Shown: positions 24,030-33,981, numbered from the stretch's first letter. The stretch: DNA of 64,000 nt from Limenecus sp048360435 (GCA_048360435.1 DBGCOP010000010.1:131782-195781), one strand, 5' to 3'. The notes: generated by a model from the letters alone, not told the origin. Program-made: numbers and translations.

Positions 24030-25433
24030 ATGGAAAAATTGTTTGAAAAACCTGAAAAAATTTTTTTAATAATTTGTTTGTTCTGGGGTTTTGTATTTTT
24101 GATAATAAACCCTCCGTTTCAGGCCTCTGATGAAACTGCACACTTCTGGAAAACATATGCGCTTTCACAGGGCTCTTTAAATTATAAAAAACTCACAACT
24201 GACACAATAAATGGTTACAAAACAGACAAACCCTATGTCATAGCAGGTGATTATCTGCCAAAAGGAATAGCGCAAGCACCTTACATAAATAACCATATAA
24301 GATTCAAAAGTAATGAAAAAACAAGTTTTTCTGAAACAAAGCAAATATTGAACATAAAATTGGACGATTCCGAAAAAGTTTTTCAGCATTATTATTCGCC
24401 TGCATATACCCCGCTTTCATATTTTCCACAGTTTATGCTGATGAAAATCTTAACAGCTTTTGACATAAATCCGGGTTGGATTTTATACTGTCTGAGAATT
24501 TGTTCTCTTCTTGTCTATTCTTTATTTGCTTTTTGGGCAATAAAAACAGCCGCTGTACAAAAATGGATATTCTTTTTAATTGCTCTTTTACCAATGTCGG
24601 TTTATCAAGCAGCAGCATTAAATACGGACGGAATAACAAACGGGCTGTGTTTTTTAACAATTGCTTATTTTTTGAAGCTCATATTTGATTCAAAAATAAA
24701 AATTATTTCTAACAGGCAATTTTTAACAGCCGGAATTTTAATAACTTTGACAGCAATCTGCAAGTTTGCATACTTTCCTGTATTGTTGATGTATTTTTTG
24801 ATTCCAAAAGAAAAATTCCATTCAAAAGTTAAAAAGTACACAGTTTTTGTATGTTATTTCATTTTGAACATAATACTAACCTACATAATTACTCATATAA
24901 GTATGACCGGTTCTTCAGATCTTTTCGGGCATGAACTCAGAGCACAAGCTTCTGCATTTTTAATTCATAATCCTCTTACGGTTTTGTTTGCCGTTTTAAA
25001 AACTACTATGGTTCATTTTGACAAATATTTAAACGGAGTAATAGGTTTATTTGGCTGGCAGGATACAAGAATGCCTTCTTTAGCAGTATATTTGTATATT
25101 TTATTTTTGATTTTTACAGCCGTTTTTTATCCAAAAAATAACGAAGAAGATAAATTTAATCTATTGCAAAAAATTGTCTGTATTTCTATTTTTATTACCT
25201 CTTATTTATTAGTTTTCCTTGCATGTTTTGTAGTAAATCAGATAGATGTTTACGGAAATATTGTAGGTGTTTCGGGAAGATATTTTATTGCTGTACTTCC
25301 TTTATTATTTATAATTTTCAGCAATAATAAACACCGAACTGAACCCCAAATCTATGCTACAACAATTATTTTTGCTGCAAATATTATACTATTTATAAGT
25401 GCTGTTAGTATATTTTACAGATATTACATATAA
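24030..25433 (+). CDS. GT-C-like membrane protein, DUF2142 family (array member 1)
   Basis: The 467 residues contain about eleven hydrophobic spans. After the first comes INPPFQASDETAHF, with the acidic pair D34-E35 placed as in GT-C glycosyltransferases that use lipid-phosphate donors. Other DUF2142 hallmarks are AALNTDGITNG near 192, FGWQDTRMPSLAVY and GVSGRYFIAVLPLLF near the C-terminus. The protein probably transfers a sugar in the periplasm. It opens a closely spaced seven-gene run and is divergent from gtrA-gtrB, the natural supplier of a donor. The acceptor is unknown. Confidence 0.85.
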   Translation: MEKLFEKPEKIFLIICLFWGFVFLIINPPFQASDETAHFWKTYALSQGSLNYKKLTTDTINGYKTDKPYVIAGDYLPKGIAQAPYINNHIRFKSNEKTSFSETKQILNIKLDDSEKVFQHYYSPAYTPLSYFPQFMLMKILTAFDINPGWILYCLRICSLLVYSLFAFWAIKTAAVQKWIFFLIALLPMSVYQAAALNTDGITNGLCFLTIAYFLKLIFDSKIKIISNRQFLTAGILITLTAICKFAYFPVLLMYFLIPKEKFHSKVKKYTVFVCYFILNIILTYIITHISMTGSSDLFGHELRAQASAFLIHNPLTVLFAVLKTTMVHFDKYLNGVIGLFGWQDTRMPSLAVYLYILFLIFTAVFYPKNNEEDKFNLLQKIVCISIFITSYLLVFLACFVVNQIDVYGNIVGVSGRYFIAVLPLLFIIFSNNKHRTEPQIYATTIIFAANIILFISAVSIFYRYYI

Positions 25434-25454
25434 ACATGGAGAAGATGTACGAAA

Positions 25455-26876
25455 ATGAAAAAATTTATTGAACAACCTCAAAATATATTTCTTATTATTG
25501 CCATATTCTGGGGATTTTTATTTATGATTTTCAACCCTCCGTTTCAAGCACCTGATGAAGATTCTCATTTATACAAAATATACGGAATTACAGACGGATC
25601 CTGGAGTTTCAAAAAATATACAACAGATAATATAGGCGGAATCAGTCTGGGTAAAAAGCTGACCTTTAGCGGACAAATTCTTCCGTCAGGTTTAGTAAAA
25701 GCTTCCAGATATAACAAACGTATTGCAGGTGAACCGCTTAAAAAAACCAGTTTTGAAGAAACAGCACAAATCGCTAAAATTTCTCTGGAGAAAGAAAACA
25801 AAATTTTTATAGGCTATCCTGCTCCATTTTATACACCTTTATCTTACATTCCTGCAATCTTTTTTGTACTCATATTAAAACTCATTAATGCTTCACCATT
25901 TTGGATGCTATATGTTTCAAGGCTTTGTTCTCTCATCACATACACGGCTTTATTATATTTCACTATTAAAATTACACCTGTCAAAAAATGGATGTTTTTA
26001 ACACTCGGACTCTTGCCAATGTGTTTGTATCAAGCTTCTGCACTAAGCACAGACGGCCTTTCTAACGGTGCTGCGTTCTTTTTGACCGCTTACGCTCTTT
26101 ATTTATCTTTTAGCAAAGAAGTCAAAAAAATCACCAGAAGACACATTTTAACTTTTCTCGGATTGATTACCCTCTTATCAATATGTAAATTTACTTATTT
26201 CTGGTTAATTTTGTTATATTTTTTAATACCTAAAGAAAGATTTGATTCAAAACTGCAAAAATATAAACTTTTTGCTTTGATTTTTGGAATAAGCGGAACT
26301 TTATGTATCATTCCGATTTTATACCATATGCATATAACACAAGGCCTTCAAGCAGTACAATCATTTTCAACCAATCTGGAAAAATCAGATTTGACAAAAT
26401 TCATATTCAACCATCCTATTGAATATATTCTGCTTATATCAAAAACTCTTCTCTACAATTTCAGATATTATCTGAACGGTTTTGTGGGTTTGTTCGGATG
26501 GATAGATACACCACTGCCCTATTATGCAGTCTGGACTTATATTTACACAATAGTGCTTGCATCAATAACTAATTATGATGAAAAGTCAGTTGATATTAAT
26601 CTAAAAGAAAAAATCCTTTTTAGCATAATCAGTCTGGGTTGTTTGTTTTTGATATGCACATCTTGTTATTTGAATTTTTTACCCGATGATTACACAAACA
26701 CAATAGCAGGAATACAGGGGAGATATTTTATACCTTTTGCCCCTTTGTTTTTTCTTTTGTTTTACAACACAAAAATCAATTTTAAGACAAAGCTTTTTGA
26801 GTATCTTATTATATTTTTAATAAATTTTGTTCTGTTTATAAGCTTAATCAGAATAATTTACAGATTTTATATTTAG
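25455..26876 (+). CDS. GT-C-like membrane protein, DUF2142 family (array member 2)
   Basis: At 473 residues it parallels its neighbour throughout: FNPPFQAPDEDSHLY with D34-E35, ALSTDGLSNGAAFFL, LNGFVGLFGWIDTPLPYYAV and IAGIQGRYFIPFAPLFFL. Divergence is greatest in the loop between residues 45 and 110, facing the same side as the acidic pair, which is where acceptor or donor specificity would be expected. It follows member 1 after 21 bases with a GGAGAAGATG site. Hydrophobic profile suggests about eleven spans. Confidence 0.85.
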   Translation: MKKFIEQPQNIFLIIAIFWGFLFMIFNPPFQAPDEDSHLYKIYGITDGSWSFKKYTTDNIGGISLGKKLTFSGQILPSGLVKASRYNKRIAGEPLKKTSFEETAQIAKISLEKENKIFIGYPAPFYTPLSYIPAIFFVLILKLINASPFWMLYVSRLCSLITYTALLYFTIKITPVKKWMFLTLGLLPMCLYQASALSTDGLSNGAAFFLTAYALYLSFSKEVKKITRRHILTFLGLITLLSICKFTYFWLILLYFLIPKERFDSKLQKYKLFALIFGISGTLCIIPILYHMHITQGLQAVQSFSTNLEKSDLTKFIFNHPIEYILLISKTLLYNFRYYLNGFVGLFGWIDTPLPYYAVWTYIYTIVLASITNYDEKSVDINLKEKILFSIISLGCLFLICTSCYLNFLPDDYTNTIAGIQGRYFIPFAPLFFLLFYNTKINFKTKLFEYLIIFLINFVLFISLIRIIYRFYI

Positions 26877-26890
26877 AAAAGAAAACGCAG

Positions 26891-28246
26891 ATGAAAAAGA
26901 TTCTAATCAAACCCGAAAATATATTTCTAATCCTGTGTTTGTTATGGGGAAGCATAATGATGATTATCAACCCTCCGTTTCAAACACCGGATGAAGCTCA
27001 GCATTTTTTTAAAATGTACGGCTTCACAAACGGAACTTTCAATTTTAAAGTATTAAATAAGCACACAGGTGATCTTCTGCCTGAAAGTATTATCAAAATC
27101 AGCAAATTTGAAAAAATAGGAGGACACCAAGAGCTAAAAACCACAAAAACTGAAATCACAGAAGCTCTAAAAATAAAACTCGAAAAAAACAAAACAAAAT
27201 TTTATAAATTTACACCAACAGGTTACACTCCTGTTTCATATTTCCCTTCTTTTTTAGTTTTATGGATAATGAAACTCCTTAACACACCACCGTTAATAAT
27301 GATGTACATGCTAAGGCTATGCTCACTTTTTTTATACACAGGTTTGATTTATCAGGCAATAAAAATCATGCCCGCAAAAAAATGGCTCTTTGCATTACTT
27401 GCATTAATGCCTATGACACTTTATGAAGCTTCTTCTGTTTCAACAGATGCACTGACAACAGGTCTTGCTTTTTTGTTCATAGCATATGCACTAAAACTTG
27501 CATTGGATAAAAACATAAAAAAAATCAGCAAAAATGAATTTATCATTTTTGGTTGCCTTCTCACCTTTACTTTGATTTGTAAATATGCATACTTTCCTTT
27601 GATACTTTTATATTTTTGTATACCAGAAGAAAAGTTTAATACACAAAAAACCAGATATTTATATTTTTTCACTCTGTTTTTACTCAACATTTTTATTACA
27701 GGAATTTATATTCTCCATATCTTGTCTGTGGGACAAAACGTAATCTCAGGCACACCGGGTTATGACAGAAAATTTATGATTGGATTTATCCTAAACAGAT
27801 TCAGCTGGTTTTTGGATTTCTTTTGGCAAACCGTAAAATCACAGTGGAGCGTATATTTATATTCTTACATAGGTCTTTTGGGATGTAATGACACATTTTT
27901 GAACGTATATTTGTTAAAAGGGTTTATTCTTATATTGATAACAGCAGGATTGTTTAAAACAGACAAAAAAGAAGCAGTTTTTGATTTAAAAATGAAATTT
28001 TTATTCCTGATTTCATTTTTGGCTTCTTTTGTAATTATATTAACCTCGGCTTTCATTCTTTTTCAGTGCTATCCTGTGTTTTGCGGAATCCAGGGAAGAT
28101 ATTTTATACCCGTAATGCCATTGTTGTTTTTTCTTTTGGATAACAAAAAATGGAGCTGGAGGAAAATGCCTATTTATTTAATCATTGGCATTGTAATTCT
28201 TATGCCTTTTGTTTTAGGTACACTAATAAACAGGTTTTATTTATAA
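26891..28246 (+). CDS. GT-C-like membrane protein, DUF2142 family (array member 3)
   Basis: This 451-residue paralogue keeps INPPFQTPDEAQHFF (D34-E35), ASSVSTDALTTGLAFL and FCGIQGRYFIPVMPLLFFL. It lacks the GW part of the F-G-W-x-D motif of members 1 and 2 and has YSYIGLLGCNDTFLNVYLL there instead, so its active-site surroundings differ. It begins 14 bases after member 2 and ends 28 bases before the first gene of the second type. Sequence resemblance to the array member at 29690 is especially clear in LEKNKTKFYKFTPTGYTPVSYF. Confidence 0.85.
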   Translation: MKKILIKPENIFLILCLLWGSIMMIINPPFQTPDEAQHFFKMYGFTNGTFNFKVLNKHTGDLLPESIIKISKFEKIGGHQELKTTKTEITEALKIKLEKNKTKFYKFTPTGYTPVSYFPSFLVLWIMKLLNTPPLIMMYMLRLCSLFLYTGLIYQAIKIMPAKKWLFALLALMPMTLYEASSVSTDALTTGLAFLFIAYALKLALDKNIKKISKNEFIIFGCLLTFTLICKYAYFPLILLYFCIPEEKFNTQKTRYLYFFTLFLLNIFITGIYILHILSVGQNVISGTPGYDRKFMIGFILNRFSWFLDFFWQTVKSQWSVYLYSYIGLLGCNDTFLNVYLLKGFILILITAGLFKTDKKEAVFDLKMKFLFLISFLASFVIILTSAFILFQCYPVFCGIQGRYFIPVMPLLFFLLDNKKWSWRKMPIYLIIGIVILMPFVLGTLINRFYL

Positions 28247-28274
28247 AAGTATTAATAGGCTGCTTGAGGAAATT

Positions 28275-29690
28275 ATGAGTTTCAAAAAATATCAAGACAA
28301 AATTTTTAATATACTGCTTCTTTTTATATATGCAGCAATTACACTAATTTCTGTATTACATCACGAAATATGGAGAGATGAAGCACAGGTATGGCTTGTA
28401 ACAAGAGATTTGAGTTTTCTTGGCATAATTGATCATGTAAGAAATGAAGGACATCCTCTTTTGTGGTATTTTCTTGTTCTTCCGTTTTCAAAACTCAATC
28501 TTCCTGTTTTTTCTATGCAGGTAATAAGCTGGATTTTCATGATAATTTCAGCAGGTTTTTTGGTCTTTAAATCTCCGTTCAACAAAATTTCAAAAATTTG
28601 TATTTTGTTCAGTGCAGGTTTTTTATATTGGCTTGCGGTAATTTCAAGAAATTATTCACTGATTCCTCTATTTTTATTCGGTGCTGCATATTTTTATTCA
28701 ACACAAAAAGAGCATCCCTGTATTTATTCGATATTTGTTGCTCTTCTATCTCAGACACATATTCTGATGTGCGGTTTTTGTACAGGGTTGACAATGTTAT
28801 TTGGATATGAAAATCTGCTAAAGAATAAAGAAGCCTTTGAAAAAAAGAAGCCGTTTTTGTTTTCTTTTATGATTATGTCATTTTCTATACTGGCTCTATT
28901 TTTCTACATAATAACCAGACCTGACGACAACATCAGTATTCAGCAGTTTGTTTCAGACCATGGCATAAACCTGTTACGGTCATTTTTGGAAGTATTTTTG
29001 AATCTTTACGGAGGAATTACTTTTCTGTGGCTTATCATAATTACAATGTTTATTATTACAGCATCAGCAATCATTTTTTATGAAAGCAAAAAACTCTTTT
29101 TCGTATATCTTTTCAGTCTTTTATATCAGTTTATGATTTATATTTTTGTATGGCAGACCAGTCCTGAAAAAGCTTTTACATTTCTTTTAACAATCGTTTT
29201 TTGTTTTTGGATTATTCTAAACAAAGCGAATTTAACGCAAAAAAGAAAAATCATATATAACCTTGTTCTATCAGCAATTTTGGCGTTCAGTTTTCAAGCT
29301 TCATATCAAATCACAATGAACGACATAAACTATGATTATTCAGGAAGTAAAAAAACAGCAGAATTTATCAAAAAAAATATAAGCAGTGATTCTGTGATAA
29401 TCTCTAATAATCCTCTTACAACAGCCGGTGTTTTTGCTTATCTTCCGGGAAGAAAATTTTATTCACCCAATTACAAAGCTTTTTACACCCTCGGTTTTGG
29501 AAAAAATCTTGATTTGTCAAAGCCGTTCGCTTTTGAAAAAGAAGATAAATTCAAAAATAAGAAAGTATATTACCTTTACAGCGGAATGGGCAAACCTGAA
29601 ACAACAAAAAAAATAATATATGCCTCAGATGAAACAACGCTGATACCAACAGAAGTTTATTACATAATTGACGAACAGGACAAAAAATAA
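28275..29690 (+). CDS. GT-C-like membrane protein, second type (array member 4)
   Basis: The protein (471 residues) differs from the DUF2142 group. It starts with one span, then LHHEIWRDEAQVW with D35-E36, and HVRNEGHPLLWYFLVLPFSK, a pattern like the ArnT/PMT (GT39) class of polyprenyl-phosphate-sugar transferases. About ten spans follow, and the last 120 residues form a soluble, probably periplasmic domain (KKTAEFIKKNI, SNNPLTTAGVFAYLPGRKFY). GAGGAAATT precedes the ATG. Its stop overlaps the next ATG (TAATG), so translation is coupled to a DUF2142-type paralogue. Confidence 0.8.
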   Translation: MSFKKYQDKIFNILLLFIYAAITLISVLHHEIWRDEAQVWLVTRDLSFLGIIDHVRNEGHPLLWYFLVLPFSKLNLPVFSMQVISWIFMIISAGFLVFKSPFNKISKICILFSAGFLYWLAVISRNYSLIPLFLFGAAYFYSTQKEHPCIYSIFVALLSQTHILMCGFCTGLTMLFGYENLLKNKEAFEKKKPFLFSFMIMSFSILALFFYIITRPDDNISIQQFVSDHGINLLRSFLEVFLNLYGGITFLWLIIITMFIITASAIIFYESKKLFFVYLFSLLYQFMIYIFVWQTSPEKAFTFLLTIVFCFWIILNKANLTQKRKIIYNLVLSAILAFSFQASYQITMNDINYDYSGSKKTAEFIKKNISSDSVIISNNPLTTAGVFAYLPGRKFYSPNYKAFYTLGFGKNLDLSKPFAFEKEDKFKNKKVYYLYSGMGKPETTKKIIYASDETTLIPTEVYYIIDEQDKK

Positions 29691-31057
29691 TGGATAAAAA
29701 AATATTTAATATACAAAATCTTTTTCTTATTCTGGCAATCTTCTGGGGAAGTTTGTTTATATTGATAAATCCTCCTTTTCAAGCACCCGATGAAGATGCT
29801 CATTTTTTCAAAATGTACGGGTATACAGAAGGTTCTTTCAGCTTTAAAAAGGAAAACAACTATACAGGTCAGATTCTTCCCGAAAATTTTATTAAACTTC
29901 AAAAATTCTATGACCTGTTAAAATTTGACAGCGATATAAAAACTTCACCTCAGGAATTGGCCTCGGCAAGCACTGTACAGCTTGAAAAAAATAAAACACA
30001 ATTTTTTAGATTTATACCGACAGGTTATACTCCTCTTTCTTATTTTCCCTCATTTATAATTATGTTTTTGATGAAATTTTTGAATTTTACACCTATCTCC
30101 ATGATTTTCATACTAAGGTTTTGTTCTCTGTTGACATATCTGGCTATGTGTTACTTTGCACTAAAAATAACACCGGTACACAAATTATTGTTCTTCACTG
30201 TGTTTATGCTGCCATTAAACCTCTATCAGGCAGGTGCAATAAGCACCGACGGTATTACTTCTGGACTTGTATTTTTATTTATAGCATACACTTTAAAACT
30301 AAAATTTTCAGAAAATTCAAAGCTGACAAAAAAAGAAACGGGAATATGGGGTTTATTAATAACTCTCATTTGTATTTGCAAATATACTTATATTCCGCTG
30401 ATTTTTTTATATTTCATAATTCCAGTGGAAAAATTTGAAAACAAAAAAGCTTATTTAAAAGAATTTTTAAAGTTTTTATTTTTAAATATTTTTATTATTT
30501 TGATTTTTGTATATTACGTAATAACAATATACAGCAATACAAAATATGAACTTGCAGACAAAACAGTTGACAAAAGTATATTGATAAAATTTATCATTAC
30601 ACATCCTGTACAATATTTAAAAATGATTTTCTTGACACTGTCAAAGCTTCACAGATTTTATATAAATAACATGATTTCAAGCTTTGGCTGGAATTCTGCA
30701 ATGGTTCCCATATTTGTATCAAATCTTTTCTATGTTCTTTTATTATGCAGTGTGTTTTTTAAAGACCTCAAAGAAAAATCTCTTTTTTATCATTTGAAGG
30801 ACAAAGCTGTTTTTCTTTTCTCGGGTATTTTAATTTTTTTGGCAACAATCACATCCGTTTATTTGATTTATCAAAAATCACCAATAATTACAGGAGTTCA
30901 AGGCAGGTATCTGTTCCCTCTTATTCCGATGTTTTTTATACTTTTTTCATCATACAAGTATAACCTTCAAAACAAGATTATCCCTATTTTGGTAATCGGA
31001 TTTATGCAAATTTTGCTTTTTATATCAGTACTCACACTAATCTTAAGATTCTATTAA
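29690..31057 (+). CDS. GT-C-like membrane protein, DUF2142 family (array member 5)
   Basis: A 455-residue DUF2142-type protein with INPPFQAPDEDAHFF (D34-E35), GAISTDGITSGLVFLF, SSFGWNSAMVPIFVSNLFY and TGVQGRYLFPLIPMFF. It is closest by eye to member 3, sharing YTGQILPENFIK / HTGDLLPESIIK and PTGYTPLSYFPSF. Its position between two second-type genes, coupled to the one before and 5 bases from the one after, suggests the pair 4-5 or 5-6 was shuffled or duplicated as a unit. Confidence 0.85.
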   Translation: MDKKIFNIQNLFLILAIFWGSLFILINPPFQAPDEDAHFFKMYGYTEGSFSFKKENNYTGQILPENFIKLQKFYDLLKFDSDIKTSPQELASASTVQLEKNKTQFFRFIPTGYTPLSYFPSFIIMFLMKFLNFTPISMIFILRFCSLLTYLAMCYFALKITPVHKLLFFTVFMLPLNLYQAGAISTDGITSGLVFLFIAYTLKLKFSENSKLTKKETGIWGLLITLICICKYTYIPLIFLYFIIPVEKFENKKAYLKEFLKFLFLNIFIILIFVYYVITIYSNTKYELADKTVDKSILIKFIITHPVQYLKMIFLTLSKLHRFYINNMISSFGWNSAMVPIFVSNLFYVLLLCSVFFKDLKEKSLFYHLKDKAVFLFSGILIFLATITSVYLIYQKSPIITGVQGRYLFPLIPMFFILFSSYKYNLQNKIIPILVIGFMQILLFISVLTLILRFY

Positions 31058-31062
31058 TTTAT

Positions 31063-32439
31063 ATGGACAAATCAAAACTCAAAAATTTAATATTTATTTT
31101 TTTATATGCACTTTTTACATTGATTGTGCTTTTGCACCATGAAATATGGGCAGACGAAGCTCAAGTCTGGCTGGTGGTAAGAGATTTAAATCTTTTTGAA
31201 ATAATTGAACACGTAAGAACAGAAGGTCATCCTCTTTTGTGGTATTTTCTTGTTCTTCCCTTCTCAAAGCTAAATCTTTCGATTTTCTCCATGCAGATTC
31301 TAAGCTGGTTTATTATGACAACAGCAGCAGGTTTTTTTCTTCACAAAACTCCTTTTAATACTTTTTGTAAAATATCAATTCTTTGCAGCTCTGCGTTTTT
31401 ATACTGGTTTTCAGTTATTTCAAGAAGTTATTGTCTGATTCCGCTGTTAGTTTTTGTGCTGGCATGGCTTTACAAAAAACAAAAAGAACACCCTTACCTT
31501 TATACAATCACTTTAATCTTTCTGGCAAACACACACATCATTATGTTTGGTTTTTGTTTCGCTTTACTGGTTTTGTTTATGTTTGAAAACATCATTGAGG
31601 ATAAAAACAAAAAAGCCATTATTCCTTTTTCTTTAACAGCAATTTCTCTTGCTTCAATTGTTGTCTATCTTTTTGGCAGCAAGAAAGAAAATGTCATAGT
31701 ACAAACCTTTACACCTGATTTTTCCATAAATGGATTGTTAGATGTCTATTCAAAAATAGTATTTAATCTTTTTGGATATACTAATATTTTTGTGAATATT
31801 CTGTTGTTTTGTTTTCTGATATCTGCAATAATTTTTCTGTTTAAAAAAGACAAAAAGATATTTTTCGTTTGTCTTACAAATCTTATTTATCAAGGTTTGA
31901 TTTTTATTTTTGTCTGGTCAATACTTCCACAAAGAGCCTTTTGTCTGCTGCTTGTTTGTGTATTTTGTCTATGGGTTGTTTGTGAAAGTAAAACAAAAAA
32001 CATTATCAGTTTTTCAATCGCTTTGATTTTTCTTTTAACAATTCCTGAAGGAATCAAACTTATTACAAAAGATTTTAAATATCCGTTTTCAGACGGAAAA
32101 AATACAGCTGAATTCATAAAAAAGAATATACCCGAAGATGCCTTTATTTTAAGCAACTATCCGATTACAACAACACCTGTCAGTGCATATCTTCCAAAAG
32201 ACAAATGGAAATTTTATTACAAAGGATATGATGACTTTTATACGTACACCATCTGGAATAAACCGATACCGTTATCATTCACCCCTGTTCCGCTTGCCGA
32301 AGCAATGAAAAAACACGAAACTGTTTATGTAATAATGAGTGCAGGAGCTTTTTATGAGGATGTAAAACCTATTTATGCCTCAAAAAACAACATCTTAACA
32401 AATCAGGAGAGATTCAACATTTATGAATTCGGAAGATAA
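31063..32439 (+). CDS. GT-C-like membrane protein, second type (array member 6)
   Basis: The 458-residue protein is a clear paralogue of member 4: LLHHEIWADEAQVWLVVRDL (D31-E32), HVRTEGHPLLWYFLVLPFSK and ISRSYCLIPLLVF. The soluble C-terminal domain is again present (DGKNTAEFIKKNIPEDAFIL, then TTTPVSAYLP). It should work in the periplasm on a lipid-linked sugar donor. The end overlaps the next gene by 17 bases. Confidence 0.8.
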   Translation: MDKSKLKNLIFIFLYALFTLIVLLHHEIWADEAQVWLVVRDLNLFEIIEHVRTEGHPLLWYFLVLPFSKLNLSIFSMQILSWFIMTTAAGFFLHKTPFNTFCKISILCSSAFLYWFSVISRSYCLIPLLVFVLAWLYKKQKEHPYLYTITLIFLANTHIIMFGFCFALLVLFMFENIIEDKNKKAIIPFSLTAISLASIVVYLFGSKKENVIVQTFTPDFSINGLLDVYSKIVFNLFGYTNIFVNILLFCFLISAIIFLFKKDKKIFFVCLTNLIYQGLIFIFVWSILPQRAFCLLLVCVFCLWVVCESKTKNIISFSIALIFLLTIPEGIKLITKDFKYPFSDGKNTAEFIKKNIPEDAFILSNYPITTTPVSAYLPKDKWKFYYKGYDDFYTYTIWNKPIPLSFTPVPLAEAMKKHETVYVIMSAGAFYEDVKPIYASKNNILTNQERFNIYEFGR

Positions 32440-33886
32440 AAAAAATTTGGTATTAAATACATTTTTTACAGCTTTATATGCTGTTTTTACACTGGTTACG
32501 GTGTTGCACCATGAAATCTGGTCAGATGAAGCTCAAGTATGGCAGATTGTACAGAATGTTTCTTTCTTAGGACTGTTTAAACACCTTGTGAATGAAGGAC
32601 ATCCGTCATTTTTCTACCTGCTTGTTATGCCTTTTGCAAAAATCTTTCAAACAGCCGGCTCAATTATCATAATGCAGATAATCTGCTGGGCATTTATGTG
32701 TGCATCTGTCTTTTTGCTGCTTCAATATTCTCCATTTTCAAAATTTGCAAAGTTTGCAATTGTAACAAGTGCCGGATTTTTATATTTTCTTCCAATTAAT
32801 GCAAGAAGCTATTCTGTTTTGCCGTTTTTTGTTTTTCTTCTGGCAATATTGTATCCAAAATCAAAAGAGAAACCGCTTATTTACTCAATAATCCTTGCTA
32901 TAACGGCAAATGTCCATGTGATAATGTTCGGATTCTGTGCAATCTTGACTGTATTTTTTATGTATGAAAACAGAGCAAAAAAATATATTCCTTCGTATAC
33001 AATAATGATATTGTCTCTTCTGGCAGTAGTTCTTCAGCTTGCAGGAACCTCCTCAAGCAACGAATTTATATCTTACGGACAATATAACCTTGTCAGTTCT
33101 GCATTCAGTGTATTTTCAAAATTTTTTGTGAACGGTTACGATGATATGTATCAGCAGACCCATCACTTTTTGTTTGCACCGACTGCAATTACATCTATTA
33201 GTTTGATTGCCGGATTGTTCTTTGCAAATTTTATCGGACTTTTCAAAAATAACAAAAAATTGTTTCTGATAGCTTTATGCGGTGTCGGGTTTCAATTTTT
33301 TGTATACATTTTTAGTTACAATGTATATGTATATGTGACAAGAATTTATTGTGCATATATCATTCTGATTTTTTGCTGGTGGATTCTTTTAAACACAAAC
33401 ACACTGCGTGAAAAATCCCGAAAAGCATTCAATATCTGTATTGGTATCTTTTTTATACTAACAATGTTCAACGGTCTTAAGTATACGCTTTTAGATTTAC
33501 AATACAACTTTTCAAGCGCAAAAGAAACAGCTGAATATATCAACATGAATATAGATAAAAACGCAATGATAATCGAAAATTTTGACCCTGTGTTTGTTTC
33601 AATACTCCCGTATTTGAAAGAACACAAACTTTGTTCAACTTCATCTGACAAAGAATTTTCATATATTACATGGGGGAAAGATCTAAAACAGATGAAATCT
33701 GACTATGGACTATTGGAATACATACAAAATTTAAAGACAGACAAACAAATTTATCTGATAACTTCATCTTTCAGAAACATAAATTCCCCTTCCGAATCAT
33801 TACCTCAACATTTTGAGTTGATATTTGCATCTTCGCCTTCAATTGCCGAAGGACAAAGCTTTAAAATATATAAGTATAAATATTAA
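32423..33886 (+). CDS. GT-C-like membrane protein, second type (array member 7)
   Basis: The last of the array, 487 residues, keeps LHHEIWSDEAQVW (D35-E36), HLVNEGHPSFFYLLVMPFAK and NARSYSVLPFFVFLLA. It is more diverged than members 4 and 6: the cytosolic and periplasmic loops are longer and the C-terminal domain (AKETAEYINMNIDKNAMII) lacks the LP-x-x-K/R-F motif. AGGAGA lies upstream inside the previous gene. After its stop a T-rich inverted repeat (33903-33919) precedes groES and may terminate the array transcript. Confidence 0.8.
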   Translation: MNSEDKKNLVLNTFFTALYAVFTLVTVLHHEIWSDEAQVWQIVQNVSFLGLFKHLVNEGHPSFFYLLVMPFAKIFQTAGSIIIMQIICWAFMCASVFLLLQYSPFSKFAKFAIVTSAGFLYFLPINARSYSVLPFFVFLLAILYPKSKEKPLIYSIILAITANVHVIMFGFCAILTVFFMYENRAKKYIPSYTIMILSLLAVVLQLAGTSSSNEFISYGQYNLVSSAFSVFSKFFVNGYDDMYQQTHHFLFAPTAITSISLIAGLFFANFIGLFKNNKKLFLIALCGVGFQFFVYIFSYNVYVYVTRIYCAYIILIFCWWILLNTNTLREKSRKAFNICIGIFFILTMFNGLKYTLLDLQYNFSSAKETAEYINMNIDKNAMIIENFDPVFVSILPYLKEHKLCSTSSDKEFSYITWGKDLKQMKSDYGLLEYIQNLKTDKQIYLITSSFRNINSPSESLPQHFELIFASSPSIAEGQSFKIYKYKY

Positions 33887-33900
33887 TTTTTCATTAACTT

Positions 33901-33931
33901 TTGATTTTTTTTCAAAATCGAATGCTATAAA
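33901..33931 (+). promoter_or_regulatory. groESL upstream region: weak promoter, no CIRCE
   Basis: TTGATT (33901-33906) and TATAAA (33926-33931) are 19 bases apart and precede groES by 50 bases. GATTTT (33903-33908) and AAAATC (33914-33919) make a short inverted repeat over the -35. The CIRCE operator of HrcA-controlled chaperonins (TTAGCACTC-N9-GAGTGCTAA) is absent. Confidence 0.35.
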
Positions 33932-33981
33932 AGAATAGTAAGTTAGAAAAGAAGTAAACTCATCAATAAAAGGAGGACATC

